Below, one piece after another: positions 9,539 through 17,533 of a stretch of DNA of 64,000 nucleotides. Location of the stretch: positions 27,587-91,586 of the forward strand of contig DASSIS010000007.1 in the NCBI GenBank assembly GCA_035691665.1, given 5' to 3'. Position 1 is the stretch's first letter; each line of letters opens with the position of its first letter. The translations under genes and the position numbers were made by a program. The notes beneath the pieces were generated by a model, which did no database searches, had not been told where the DNA came from, and was given only the letters and a program-made list of their open reading frames with translations. Source of the DNA: DASUBN01 sp035691665. GTDB taxonomy: Bacteria; Pseudomonadota; Gammaproteobacteria; Natronospirales; REEB76.

Positions 9539-10107
9539 TTATGGTCTCCCTGGGTCATGCCGTCGAACAGGTTGTCGGCGTGGCTGTTGAAGTAATCGCG
9601 GAAACCCTCGTTCATGTCCTTGGAATTGGCCACCATGTCCTTGACCTGCTTCATGTCGAGCTCCGCCAGGCTCCATACCGAGCCGGTCTTGGGGTCGGCC
9701 CAGCGCGCGATGATACGGGCGCCGCTCACGTTCTGATCGGTGATGTTCTGGATCTGGCGCGAGACAGACTCTTGGGTCTGCTGGTCCTGGCCGGAGCCGG
9801 CCGCGGCCGAGTAGTCCTGCGAGACCACGTGCATGAAGGAAGACAGCACGCGGGCCACTTCGGCGCGGGCCCGGTCATCCGCGGTGGACTGCTGCAGCGA
9901 CTGGTCGTTCATGCCGGGTGCGGACCCGATGCCGTGTATCAGCTTCCCGTTCTGGTCGTCCAGGGCCTGGCTGCCCTTGTTGACCCAGTCCGGAGCACCC
10001 TTGATGCCGAGGTTGCTCTCGACCGTGGTGCGGCTGGAACAGGCCGTCAGCGAGCCGAACGCGAGCAACACAGCTCCAAGATAGGCGACATATTTCGCGG
10101 ATTTCAT
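9526..10107 (-). CDS. LPP20-family lipoprotein, first gene of lpoB operon
   Basis: A 193-residue lipoprotein (lipobox LTACSS) with the LPP20 pattern GAPDWVNKG...IHGIGSAPG followed by a helical DRARAEVARVL segment. An ATG four codons upstream (10119) is possible, but GGAG lies seven bases before the 10107 ATG, which gives the better start and signal peptide. It opens the operon LPP20 - lpoB - COG3014 - LPP20. The clustering and overlaps suggest one envelope-assembly unit. The exact function of LPP20 proteins outside Helicobacter is not established. Confidence 0.8.
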   Translation of the reverse strand: MKSAKYVAYLGAVLLAFGSLTACSSRTTVESNLGIKGAPDWVNKGSQALDDQNGKLIHGIGSAPGMNDQSLQQSTADDRARAEVARVLSSFMHVVSQDYSAAAGSGQDQQTQESVSRQIQNITDQNVSGARIIARWADPKTGSVWSLAELDMKQVKDMVANSKDMNEGFRDYFNSHADNLFDGMTQGDHKCRT

Positions 10108-10335
10108 GTGAATCTCCATTCCCTCAAGGGTAAAGACCGGGTCCGATGCACATATGCTACGTCAGTGCCGTCTACAAGGCACATTACAAACGTCACGCCC
10201 AGGCGTGAAGCGGGTTCTCAAGGCGCAAGATACAGCCACCCCTGGCCGGCTTGGTGTCGAAGTGTAAAACGCTTTCGGCCGGCACCGGTGCACATGCCCC
10301 TGTCGCCGCGTGTCGCGGGGGGTTATCCTGTCTGC

Positions 10336-10728
10336 ATGGACAAGATGCGCGGTTTCCTGCTGGTTACCATCGCCGCCCTCGCGGGTTGCTCGCTTTTTTC
10401 CGTGGATGACCACGCCAATGCGCTCAAGATCGCCGTGCAGGACGATCAGACCTGCGCGGCGAGCGGGGCCAAATACCCCGATCCGCGCTACGTCGACTGC
10501 CGCATGCAGTTGCAGGACGACCGGCTCCATCAGGCTTGGCTCAACATGCAGCTCATGCGCCAGAGCGCCGCCAGTCAGCCTAATCAGGTCCCGCCGCCCT
10601 ACACGGGCCATGAGCTCTACCACCCGCTGAACCCGCAGTACTTCAGCTGCCAAGCCGCCACCGAAGACAAACGCGACTACATCCTGTGCGCTGAAGATGA
10701 AAAAGCCGAAAACGCCGGCAAGGGCTGA
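10336..10728 (+). CDS. Small lipoprotein of unknown function
   Basis: A 130-residue protein with a lipoprotein signal (LAGCSLF). The mature part has four further cysteines (TCAAS, VDCRM, FSCQA and LCAED), probably disulphide-bonded, and no domain I recognise. The last 32 bases overlap the start of the downstream alkyltransferase-like gene, so the two are probably cotranscribed. A 228-bp spacer separates it from the divergent lipoprotein operon and would hold both promoters. Confidence 0.65.
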   Translation: MDKMRGFLLVTIAALAGCSLFSVDDHANALKIAVQDDQTCAASGAKYPDPRYVDCRMQLQDDRLHQAWLNMQLMRQSAASQPNQVPPPYTGHELYHPLNPQYFSCQAATEDKRDYILCAEDEKAENAGKG

Positions 10729-11044
10729 CCCCGCCGAGACCCTCTACAGCCGTATCTACGCCGCTGTCCGCAAGATCCCCAAGGGCCGTGTCACGAGCTA
10801 CGGTGAGGTCGCCCGCCTCGTACGGGCCCCCACCCCGCGGGTGGTCGGCTATGCCATGGCCGCCTTGAGACCCGGCACCAGCGTCCCCTGGCAGCGGGTC
10901 GTGAACCACAAAGGCGAGATCAGCCTTCGCAAGGGTGGGGATGGCGAGATACGCCAGCGGCGCCTTCTGGAAGCCGAAGGCGTCCGCTTCGATCTCAAGG
11001 GACGCATCAACCTCAAGGTCTACGGCTGGCCCAAGGCCAAATAA
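10697..11044 (+). CDS. Alkyltransferase-like DNA-binding protein (ATL)
   Basis: A 115-residue protein equal to the C-terminal DNA-binding domain of O6-alkylguanine-DNA alkyltransferases. The active-site PCHRV motif is replaced by PWQRV (Trp65 in place of the acceptor cysteine), the hallmark of ATL proteins. These bind O6-alkylguanine without repairing it and hand the lesion to nucleotide-excision repair. The helix-turn-helix region (GRVTSYGEVARLV) and GYAM segment are intact. It overlaps the preceding lipoprotein gene by 32 bases. Confidence 0.9.
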   Translation: MKKPKTPARADPAETLYSRIYAAVRKIPKGRVTSYGEVARLVRAPTPRVVGYAMAALRPGTSVPWQRVVNHKGEISLRKGGDGEIRQRRLLEAEGVRFDLKGRINLKVYGWPKAK

Positions 11045-11069
11045 GCTACTTTCGAGTGTTTCGCTGCTC

Positions 11070-11130
11070 TTGAATATTGCTATTGTGTACTTTATACTAC
11101 TATCAAATGCACAGTATTGGGTAGTACACA
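11070..11130 (+). promoter_or_regulatory. Promoter with inverted repeat upstream of padR-like gene
   Basis: TTGAAT (11070-11075), a 17-bp spacer and TATACT (11093-11098) form a good sigma70-type promoter. The 8-bp arms TGTGTACT (11084-11091, in the spacer) and AGTACACA (11123-11130, just before the GTG start) are perfect inverted repeats, as expected for an operator of the downstream PadR protein. Autoregulation is inference from position and symmetry. Confidence 0.6.
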
Positions 11131-11511
11131 GTGGCCCAGGACCAAGACGAGAACCAGCAGGCCCAGCAGCGTAAGTTCCAGAAGGAGCTCAACGCCGGCA
11201 TCGTCTCCTTGGTCCTCCTCTCCATCCTCGCCGCTGCCCGTGAGCCCCTCTATGGCTACCAGATAGCCAAGCAGCTGGAACGGGATGGGGACAGCAACGC
11301 CATCATGAAGCAGGGCACCCTCTACCCCGTGCTCCGTGCCCTCTGCGCCGGCGGTTTCCTCGACAGCAAGGTCGAGCCTTCCGTCTCCGGCCCCCCGCGC
11401 CGCTATTACCACATCACCGAGGCGGGCCGCGAAGTGCTCGCCCAGTGGAAGACCGCCTGGGTCAGCACCCGGGATTTCGTTGATTCAATCCTCAGGGGAT
11501 CGCCGTCATGA
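11131..11511 (+). CDS. PadR-family transcriptional regulator
   Basis: A 126-residue winged-helix protein: LLSILAAAREPLYGYQIAK, then TLYPVLRAL and RRYYHITEAGREVL are the PadR signature helices and wing. It starts at GTG directly after an inverted-repeat arm and has no obvious ribosome-binding site. Its stop overlaps the start of the next gene (ATGA), a typical PadR plus membrane-sensor pairing. It probably represses its own operon; the inducing signal is unknown. Confidence 0.9.
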   Translation: MAQDQDENQQAQQRKFQKELNAGIVSLVLLSILAAAREPLYGYQIAKQLERDGDSNAIMKQGTLYPVLRALCAGGFLDSKVEPSVSGPPRRYYHITEAGREVLAQWKTAWVSTRDFVDSILRGSPS

Positions 11512-12413
11512 CCAAACCCGTGCCTCGCAGCGTCCAGGAATACCTGGACCAGCTCCGCGCCGAACTCGCCGGAGCGGACCCCGCCCTCATCCAGGACGCG
11601 CTCTACGACGCGGAGGAATACCTGCGCGGCGAGCTCCACGAGCACCCGGAGAAGACCGAGGAGCAGGTGCTCGCCGCCATCGCCACCACCTACGGCGCCC
11701 CCGAGGAAGTGGCGGAGGCCTATCGCGCCACCGAAGTGAAGGTGCAGCAGGCCCTGCGCACCCCGCGTCCCAAGAAGAGCGAATCCCTGCTGGGCAAGTT
11801 CTTCGGCGTGTTCAAGGATCCGCGCGCCTACACCGCCCTCTTCTATATGTTGCTGTCCCTCGCCACCGGCATCTTCTACTTCGTCTGGACCGTGACCGGC
11901 ATGGCCCTCTCCATCGGCTTCATGGTCCTCATCGTCGGCATCCCCTTCCTGCTGCTCTACCTCGGCAGCATCCGGCTCCTGTCCCTGGTGGAAGGCCGCC
12001 TGGTGGAAGTGCTGCTCGGCGTGCGCATGCCGCGCCGGCCGGTGCATCCGGGGGATGTCGACTCCCGGACGCTCAAGCAGCGCATCAAGGAGATGTTCAC
12101 CGATCCCCGCACCTGGAGCACCATCTTGTACGTGTTCCTGAAGCTGCCCCTCGGTGTCATCTATTTTTCCATCGCTGTGGCCTTGCTGAGCGCCTCTCTC
12201 GGCATGATCAGCGCCCCCATCCAGGACCTGTTCCCTCATATGGGCCTGCTGTGGATCCAGTATGACGATCAGCCGGCCTACGTCATGCCCTGGATACTCA
12301 CCCCTCTCGTCAGCGCGCTGGGTGTGGTTTTGCTCACTTGCCTCATGCACATCGCCCGCGGCGTGGCATATTTCCACGGCCACTTGGCCAAGAGCCTCTT
12401 GGTCAAAGCTTGA
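11508..12413 (+). CDS. PadR-coupled membrane protein (HAAS/DUF1700-like plus sensor-like domain)
   Basis: A 301-residue protein. The N-terminal ~85 residues resemble the HAAS helical domain (VQEYLDQLRAEL ... DAEEYLRGEL ... YGAPEEVAEAY) that accompanies PadR regulators. Then come two similar halves, each a paired transmembrane hairpin introduced by a [FT]DPR motif (FKDPRAYTALFY and FTDPRTWSTILY). The ATGA overlap with padR indicates translational coupling. Proteins of this kind are thought to be the targets or sensors of PadR systems; the function here is inferred. Confidence 0.75.
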   Translation: MTKPVPRSVQEYLDQLRAELAGADPALIQDALYDAEEYLRGELHEHPEKTEEQVLAAIATTYGAPEEVAEAYRATEVKVQQALRTPRPKKSESLLGKFFGVFKDPRAYTALFYMLLSLATGIFYFVWTVTGMALSIGFMVLIVGIPFLLLYLGSIRLLSLVEGRLVEVLLGVRMPRRPVHPGDVDSRTLKQRIKEMFTDPRTWSTILYVFLKLPLGVIYFSIAVALLSASLGMISAPIQDLFPHMGLLWIQYDDQPAYVMPWILTPLVSALGVVLLTCLMHIARGVAYFHGHLAKSLLVKA

Positions 12414-12459
12414 TGGATGTGAGCGCGAGGTAGGGGCTGAAGGAGATTGACCGGCCGGA

Positions 12460-13017
12460 CTAGATCTTGCGGACGAGCTTATCCACCTTCGGACGGTCCT
12501 GTAGCCAGGTGAGCATGACCGTGAGGGTGCCGATGCGGCGCTTGTCATGCATCGTGTTCACCTCCTCGTCCGTATGGGCGGAGTCGATGGGGATCACCGT
12601 GTGCACGGATTCCTTGTTGCGCAGCAGGTATTCCACCTCGGAGTACTCCTCGCCCCCACTATTGCCTGGGAACTTCACTTCGTACTCACCCGAGAGGGTG
12701 TCCCCGTGGGCGTCCGGCGGCGGGTGTAGCTTGTTGTAGCGGAAGAAAGGTGAAGACAGCACCACGGAACGCCCCGTGTAATTGCGGAACTCCAGGTGCA
12801 GATAGGAAGGGTAGGTATGCCGCTTGTTACGCACGAAGCGGATGTTGAAGTTGAGGTTGCGGACGCGCCGGCGGGGGAAGTAGAAGAACTTTAAGCCCAG
12901 GACGAAGGTGATCGCCAGGATCACGAACTGCGCGATGCTCCACACCCCGTAGTCGTTGGCCATATGCAGGATGGCCAGGAACTGCTTGAGCTTGTCCAGC
13001 AAGGCCGAGTAATCCAC
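12460..13017 (-). CDS. Membrane-anchored protein of unknown function
   Basis: A 185-residue protein with one transmembrane segment (about 27-47, FVILAITFVLGLKFFYF), a basic stop-transfer patch (PRRRVR) and a beta-rich soluble part. I do not recognise a family. It starts at GTG (13017) with GGGG nearby. It lies just outside the phage lysis genes beyond a hairpin, so it could be host DNA or the last cargo gene of the phage cluster. Confidence 0.55.
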   Translation of the reverse strand: MDYSALLDKLKQFLAILHMANDYGVWSIAQFVILAITFVLGLKFFYFPRRRVRNLNFNIRFVRNKRHTYPSYLHLEFRNYTGRSVVLSSPFFRYNKLHPPPDAHGDTLSGEYEVKFPGNSGGEEYSEVEYLLRNKESVHTVIPIDSAHTDEEVNTMHDKRRIGTLTVMLTWLQDRPKVDKLVRKI

Positions 13018-13032
13018 GCCCTACCCCTTATC

Positions 13033-13068
13033 TTATGGTCCCGCCACTTCGCGTCGCGGGAACCATAA
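13033..13068 (-). terminator. Hairpin after the phage lysis genes
   Basis: TTATGGT-CCCGC pairs with GCGGG-A-ACCATAA (12 bp with one bulge). It lies beyond the last phage gene reading leftwards and probably ends the late transcript. No strong T tract follows, so the confidence is moderate. Confidence 0.5.
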
Positions 13069-13105
13069 ACTACCTCATTTTCAGCCGGCTCGGGCGTTAA
13101 ATCCG

Positions 13106-13453
13106 TCACTGATTCGAAAGGGTTTCCTTGAGCAGGCGATTCAGATGCGGCAGCAGTTCCGGGTTATCCCTGAACACCGCGGTCAGTCCCCAGGCCAGCG
13201 TCGTCACCACCCGTTCCTCCCGGGCCCGGGGCGGTATCCCGCCATGCTCCCAGATGCCATGCAAGGTCTCGTGGATCATCCCGTATACGGCTTCCTGCCC
13301 CTCGAGGTCTTCGGCGAGCTCGATGCGCCGGTCGTCGAACAGGATCTGGCCGTAGAGGCTCGGCAGCGCCTTGTATTCCACCCGGTATTGGGCCCGCCCG
13401 ATCTTGAGCCGCTTCAGCAGGTTCAAGGTTGCCCCCGTATCCAGGCTTGGCAC
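13106..13453 (-). CDS. Phage-associated small zinc metallopeptidase-like protein
   Basis: A 115-residue protein with an HETLHGIW motif (H61-E62-x-x-H65), a zincin-type zinc-binding helix like that of ImmA/IrrE or SprT-like proteins. A full peptidase fold is too large for this length, so it may be a minimal version. The GTG start at 13453 has AAGGA too close to it. A TTG at 13426 overlapping the Rz1 stop (TTGA) has GGGGG five bases upstream and is an alternative. It is the last gene of the lysis cassette; its target is unknown. Confidence 0.6.
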   Translation of the reverse strand: MPSLDTGATLNLLKRLKIGRAQYRVEYKALPSLYGQILFDDRRIELAEDLEGQEAVYGMIHETLHGIWEHGGIPPRAREERVVTTLAWGLTAVFRDNPELLPHLNRLLKETLSNQ

Positions 13454-13713
13454 TCCTTGAGCTCCGTCACCGCTGTCCCATAAGCATCCCCGTCCATCGC
13501 GTGGAGCCTGAGTAGCATCCGGGCCTTATCCGCCGGCCCCAGCGCCTCGAACCCCGCCGGCAGGAGCTGCAACGGCGTCGCCACCGGTTGCAGGCAGGTC
13601 ACCGGCTTCGCCGGGTGGCGGGAGGGCGCGGCTGCCGGCATCGTAGAGCAGCCTGAAAGCAGGATCAGCGAAAGGGTCGTGACAGGTAGGTAAAGACGGC
13701 GTCTTGGGCTCAT
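13423..13713 (-). CDS. Rz1: Rz1-like outer-membrane spanin lipoprotein
   Basis: A 96-residue lipoprotein (signal ending LLSGCSTM, followed by a proline-containing mature part) in a different frame from the overlapping Rz gene. GGAGAG lies four bases before the 13713 ATG. It starts inside Rz and runs about 100 bases past the Rz stop, so the two genes overlap rather than nest fully. Rz/Rz1 spanins fuse inner and outer membranes in the final step of phage lysis. The mature part is longer than in lambda Rz1. Confidence 0.8.
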   Translation of the reverse strand: MSPRRRLYLPVTTLSLILLSGCSTMPAAAPSRHPAKPVTCLQPVATPLQLLPAGFEALGPADKARMLLRLHAMDGDAYGTAVTELKECQAWIRGQP

Positions 13714-13981
13714 GGTTCTCTCCGGAGCTAGGGGGCTGGAACGGGGTGCGGGCGATGCGCTCCTGCAGCGCGCGGCTATCCGCCTGAAGGGCTTGCACAT
13801 GGGTCGCTGCCGCCAGGGTCCTGGATTCCGTCGCCGCATCCGCTTTGCCGATCCTGGCGTTGGCTTCAGCTACTGCCTTCGATGCCGCCGCCGCATCGAA
13901 CCCGGCCTGCACATGCATCCCATAGAAGAATGCGGCCGCGAGCAGCAGTGCACCTGCCAGCACGGCATAGGTTTTGAACAT
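13526..13981 (-). CDS. Rz: Rz-like inner-membrane spanin
   Basis: A 151-residue protein with a single N-terminal transmembrane segment (VLAGALLLAAAFFYGMHV) and an Ala-rich predicted coiled coil (about 30-75), the normal i-spanin layout. The Pro/Gly-rich C-terminus is coded in the overlap with Rz1. It lies directly after the small membrane and endolysin genes, completing a holin - endolysin - spanin cassette. Confidence 0.8.
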   Translation of the reverse strand: MFKTYAVLAGALLLAAAFFYGMHVQAGFDAAAASKAVAEANARIGKADAATESRTLAAATHVQALQADSRALQERIARTPFQPPSSGENHEPKTPSLPTCHDPFADPAFRLLYDAGSRALPPPGEAGDLPATGGDAVAAPAGGVRGAGAGG

Positions 13982-14006
13982 GGGAACCTCGGAAGGATTA
14001 AAAGGA

Positions 14007-14240
14007 TTAAGAAGAAGTGGGCCGTGAACGTCCGCGCAGGCCCATGAGCACCCCTACTCCCGTCGAGAGCGCGCCCACACCGGCACCGAACTCCGCCAGG
14101 TTGAAGGGTTGGTGCAACGCCAGCACCGCATAGAGCTCGAGCCCGAAACCTTCCAGTATCGCGATGGCCGCCACCAGGATCGCCTCATCCAGGGTCCCAT
14201 CTTCCTGCAGGAACATCCCCTTGAGCGGTTTCAGGTTCAC
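14007..14240 (-). CDS. Small phage membrane protein, holin-like candidate
   Basis: A 77-residue protein with two hydrophobic segments (about 20-42 and 47-68) and a basic C-terminus (RGRSRPTSS). It overlaps the lysozyme gene by four bases (ATGA) and precedes Rz. Size, topology and position suit a holin or antiholin, but the preceding 69-residue gene is an equally good candidate for that job. Confidence 0.6.
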   Translation of the reverse strand: MNLKPLKGMFLQEDGTLDEAILVAAIAILEGFGLELYAVLALHQPFNLAEFGAGVGALSTGVGVLMGLRGRSRPTSS

Positions 14241-14716
14241 ATGAGTCCTTTCACCGAGCCCGAGCGCAGGATCTGGCTCAAGCGGCCATAGCGTCTCGGT
14301 AATTGCTTTGCCACCGCCGTGTGGAACTCCAAGTCATCCGCCGCCCCGCCCCAATCCCCGGCGGCGCAGAGCCCATAGAAAGTCGTGAAAGCCTGGGCTT
14401 TGGCCGCGCCCAAGTTGAACCCCATGTCATTGAGAGCCGCTTGTCGTGCTTCATCCGCAGTCGGCCACCAGGGCCGCCGCCAGAGCCAACCGCAGTTGCT
14501 CGAGAGGTCGTACCCATATTGGGCGTCCACCGTCGCCGGCAGCCATTCATCATCCAGGGGCAGACCGGCCTGCACCTGTATCACCTTGGCCGCTTCGCAA
14601 GGCGGGCTCGCATCCAGATTGTGCCCGATGCCGATGGTCCAGAAACCCCTCGAGCCCTGGTACTTGCGGGAGCGGTTCCCCTCGTCCGACTCGATGAGGG
14701 CGCGGGTGAGATCCAT
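14237..14716 (-). CDS. T4-type lysozyme / endolysin (GH24-like)
   Basis: A 159-residue soluble muralytic enzyme. SDEGNRSRKY...GFWTIGIGH aligns with the T4 lysozyme catalytic region. Glu12 and Thr27 match catalytic E11 and T26, but the D20 position is Gly21. Loss of that aspartate is unusual in GH24 enzymes and could lower activity or alter mechanism. No signal peptide is seen, so export would need a holin. Start and stop overlap both neighbours (ATGA and a one-base overlap), showing a tightly coupled lysis operon. Confidence 0.85.
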   Translation of the reverse strand: MDLTRALIESDEGNRSRKYQGSRGFWTIGIGHNLDASPPCEAAKVIQVQAGLPLDDEWLPATVDAQYGYDLSSNCGWLWRRPWWPTADEARQAALNDMGFNLGAAKAQAFTTFYGLCAAGDWGGAADDLEFHTAVAKQLPRRYGRLSQILRSGSVKGLM

Positions 14717-14925
14717 CAGTGCCGACCCCGGAAAACCGCGCCGGTAAAAGCCGCTCCCAGGGTCAGCAGACCGGCCCAGATCAGCGCCAACACCTTCACG
14801 GCACCTCGCTCCCGGTTATGTGCTGCCAGCAGCGTCTTCACATCTCCCCGGATTTCATCAATCACAGGTGCAAGCGCATCAAGTCTCGCTTCGACAGAGG
14901 CAAGACGTTCGTATTGGGTGGGCAT
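14716..14925 (-). CDS. Phage membrane protein with coiled coil, holin candidate
   Basis: A 69-residue protein: a charged N-terminal coiled coil (about 5-40) and one C-terminal transmembrane segment (about 45-65), like XhlA-type lysis accessory proteins or single-pass holins. The stop codon overlaps the lysozyme ATG by one base. It is the first gene of the lysis cassette. Confidence 0.65.
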   Translation of the reverse strand: MPTQYERLASVEARLDALAPVIDEIRGDVKTLLAAHNRERGAVKVLALIWAGLLTLGAAFTGAVFRGRH

Positions 14926-15005
14926 CCAGACTCCCGAAAATCGTTAATATCAGCGGGATTGAAGTACAATTTAAAGCTAACAATTCGGAAGCAAAAGATA
15001 ACAAG

Positions 15006-16115
15006 ATGGGAATAAGTTCGACTCGCTATCTCGACAAATTGGCATCATTGCGCTTCTTCGCGGCATTCCTGGTCGTGATCTATCATCTCGGCAGCGAGAT
15101 CGGAAACCAGCAGAGAACGCTCGCTGCCATTCTCACTCCGATCGCAGACTACGGCTTCGTAGGCGTCTCCATATTTTTCGTGCTATCTGGCTTCGTGATC
15201 TCCCATGCGAATGATCGCTGGAAAGGCTGGGACATCTACCTGGCCGGCCGTGTAACGCGCATCTACCCACCGCATCTTATTGTGACGTTCGCGCTGATGA
15301 TGCCGGATGTTATCTTGCTGATAACCCAGGGAGGAGCCGACGGGTGGCTTAAACTGCTCTCGAACTTCTCACTGACGCAGGCATGGAGTTCAAACCCCGG
15401 TTATTTCCGCTCACTTAACCTGGTCACCTGGAGCCTGTCGGTGGAGATGAGCTTTTATGTGGCTTTCATAGCCCTGCGCCGCCTGGGGGACCGCTGGCTC
15501 CTCGCACTGACGGCCATCGCCTATCTTGTTCTCCTGGTCATCACGCTTTATTTGCGCCATATTCATCATGATAGATGGACGTTTTATGTTTACTGGCAAC
15601 TGTACATAAATCCGGTTGCAAGGCTGCCTGAATTTCTCGTTGGCATGTCCATCTATCGACTTTATCGTGTCGGGAAATTGCCACACCTCTGGGTGCCGCG
15701 CTTCAACTTTCTGCTGACCCTTGCGGCCCTGATGGCGGCGCTCTACCTGGCAGGTACTTACGGCGGCATGGGCGGGACCTTCGCTGAGTTACTTGATTAC
15801 TCAGTCGTGCCGCTGCCTTTCATCGTTCTCATGATGATAGCTCTCCTCGACGAGCGCTCGAATGTGTGGATGCATAACCGTAACTTGGTACTTCTGGGTG
15901 AATCGTCGTTTGCGCTCTATTTGCTGCATCGGCTGCTCATCGGATACTTGAACGAGCCGTTGCACAATGCAGGACTGGGCTCGAACTGGTTGATGCTGTT
16001 GGCGCTCATGATCTTCATTGCTGTTCCTGTCGCAACCTCGGTGCTTTTCTATCGATTCATTGAGTTACCGCTTACCAGAGCACTTCGATATCACCTAGTT
16101 CCGCGCAATGTTTAA
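15006..16115 (+). CDS. Acyltransferase-3 (OafA-like) membrane O-acyltransferase
   Basis: A 369-residue polytopic protein with the acyltransferase-3 signature: LDKLASLRFFAAFLVVIYHL near the N-terminus, FFVLSGFVISH, RVTRIYPP, and about ten membrane segments. Such enzymes acetylate O-antigen or other surface glycans. It lies on the plus strand between the holin and tail-fibre genes, and its stop shares a TTAA with the tail-fibre stop. It is visibly more AT-rich than its neighbours. This position suits a lysogenic-conversion gene that alters the phage receptor. The start was chosen at the first Met before the conserved motif; upstream codons run over the holin gene. Confidence 0.88.
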   Translation: MGISSTRYLDKLASLRFFAAFLVVIYHLGSEIGNQQRTLAAILTPIADYGFVGVSIFFVLSGFVISHANDRWKGWDIYLAGRVTRIYPPHLIVTFALMMPDVILLITQGGADGWLKLLSNFSLTQAWSSNPGYFRSLNLVTWSLSVEMSFYVAFIALRRLGDRWLLALTAIAYLVLLVITLYLRHIHHDRWTFYVYWQLYINPVARLPEFLVGMSIYRLYRVGKLPHLWVPRFNFLLTLAALMAALYLAGTYGGMGGTFAELLDYSVVPLPFIVLMMIALLDERSNVWMHNRNLVLLGESSFALYLLHRLLIGYLNEPLHNAGLGSNWLMLLALMIFIAVPVATSVLFYRFIELPLTRALRYHLVPRNV

Positions 16116-17464
16116 AGGCGTGCATCTGCCGTCCAGTGCATGCGGAGCAAATCACCTGCAGCAATGGCCGTACCAGTCGCCGGCTCAAACATGGTAGTAG
16201 CCAATACGCCTACGGATACAGCGACATCAGCACCTGTTGTTGCATCTCTCAACTTGCCCATCGAGCCCGTCGCTTCAGAATAGAGCATCACAATAGGAGT
16301 AACTCCCTTCTCTACCTCAAAGTAGACGTCCATCTCGTTGATGCCATTGCCGCCACTGTAACCGACAGGTACATGAGTGGTCTTCTGCCCTGGGAAAGAG
16401 GTCGTACCCGTCAAAACACCATAGGGCCACGAGCGCTCATACCAGCGTTTCACCCCCTGAAGTTCATCTATAAACCTCGGCGCCACGCAAACCTGTGCCA
16501 AGGTGTTAATACATACCTGCCAATCCGTCGCGTAGAAATCCTTCGTCGTTACCGCCCCGCAATCCATCTCCAGGACGATCTCGATGCCGCTGCTGCAATC
16601 CCCCATGGCAGCGACGGCTGTCACCGCCGTCGTCGTGTTCGTGGGCAGGCTCACCGTAAAGCCCGTCGTGACGTTGGTTACGCTTGCGAAGTTGTCCTGC
16701 GCCGTCGCCTTGTTGATGGTCAGGAAAGCGTTGATGTTGCCGCCCGTGTCTTGGAAGCCCAGCACGCTGAAGAGCACGTTCCGGTTCTTGAGCGCGATGG
16801 CATCCCGGCTCTCGATCCAGCGGCGGAAGAAGACCTTGCCCGTCCCCGTGATGGTGCAGCCGGCGAGTTTGCAGGAATAAGCCGTCGCCGCGCCGGCGAC
16901 CGTATAGGCCGTGTCCTGGGTGATGCTCCCGGCACTCACTGCCGTACCCGAAGCCCAGCATTGAACGAGGTCTACGGCCCCATAGGCCCGCGAGGTTCCC
17001 AGGGCCGGCGACGCGCTCGTGCCGGTCTGCGCCACCCGGCAACAGGGGTCCACCATGAAATTCTTGCCCGGCGGCGCCGGGTTCAAGAGGTTCCACTGCG
17101 TCCCGTCATACTTGAGGAAGGCCGGCACCCCGGCTTGCAGTTCACCTCCTGCGAGCGGCAGCCCGTTCCCATAGATGTTCGTCGTCGCGAGTCCGTCCGG
17201 CGCGAAGGTGGCCGGACCCGTGCTGTCCGTAGCGGGGTTGAGGATCTGCAGTAGACCCGGCACCAACGCGCCGAAAGGCCGCCCGTTCGCCGCCGTCAGC
17301 GCATTCGCGCTGCCACCCGCCGTGGGCAGGCTCACCGCATAGGAAGCGAGATCCGCCATGATGTCCCAGCCCGCCGTCTTCACCTGCGAGGGGCGCATCC
17401 CCGTCTTGAAGTAGTTGGCGAGATCGTTGTTGCTGGGTGTCGTGCTGTACTGGTCTATGGACAT
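16112..17464 (-). CDS. Phage tail fibre / receptor-binding protein
   Basis: A 450-residue protein rich in Thr, Gly and Ala. The first ~150 residues resemble a virion-attachment region (GWDIMADLASYAVSLP ... QILNPATDS). The rest is a beta-rich domain resembling the carbohydrate-binding C-terminal domains of podovirus and myovirus fibres (WYERSWPYGVLTG, then KTTHVPVGYSGG). It lies last among the virion genes, before the lysis cassette. It starts immediately after a minus-strand terminator hairpin, so it may have its own promoter. Confidence 0.75.
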   Translation of the reverse strand: MSIDQYSTTPSNNDLANYFKTGMRPSQVKTAGWDIMADLASYAVSLPTAGGSANALTAANGRPFGALVPGLLQILNPATDSTGPATFAPDGLATTNIYGNGLPLAGGELQAGVPAFLKYDGTQWNLLNPAPPGKNFMVDPCCRVAQTGTSASPALGTSRAYGAVDLVQCWASGTAVSAGSITQDTAYTVAGAATAYSCKLAGCTITGTGKVFFRRWIESRDAIALKNRNVLFSVLGFQDTGGNINAFLTINKATAQDNFASVTNVTTGFTVSLPTNTTTAVTAVAAMGDCSSGIEIVLEMDCGAVTTKDFYATDWQVCINTLAQVCVAPRFIDELQGVKRWYERSWPYGVLTGTTSFPGQKTTHVPVGYSGGNGINEMDVYFEVEKGVTPIVMLYSEATGSMGKLRDATTGADVAVSVGVLATTMFEPATGTAIAAGDLLRMHWTADARL

Positions 17465-17474
17465 CTGCTATCCC

Positions 17475-17506
17475 CAAAAACGAAGACCCCGCCGGTTGGC
17501 GGGGTC
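17475..17506 (-). terminator. Terminator after effector-immunity pair 1
   Basis: GACCCCGCC / GGCGGGGTC with a 4-base loop, followed on the minus strand by CTTCGTTTTT. It sits between the immunity-like gene and the tail-fibre start, separating pair 1 from the downstream virion gene. Confidence 0.75.
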
Positions 17507-17533
17507 GGTAGAGCCTGTATCCAAGTACGCCCG

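Noticed and set aside
16112..17464. Diversity-generating retroelement acting on the tail fibre
   Set aside because: No reverse transcriptase gene or template repeat was seen nearby.
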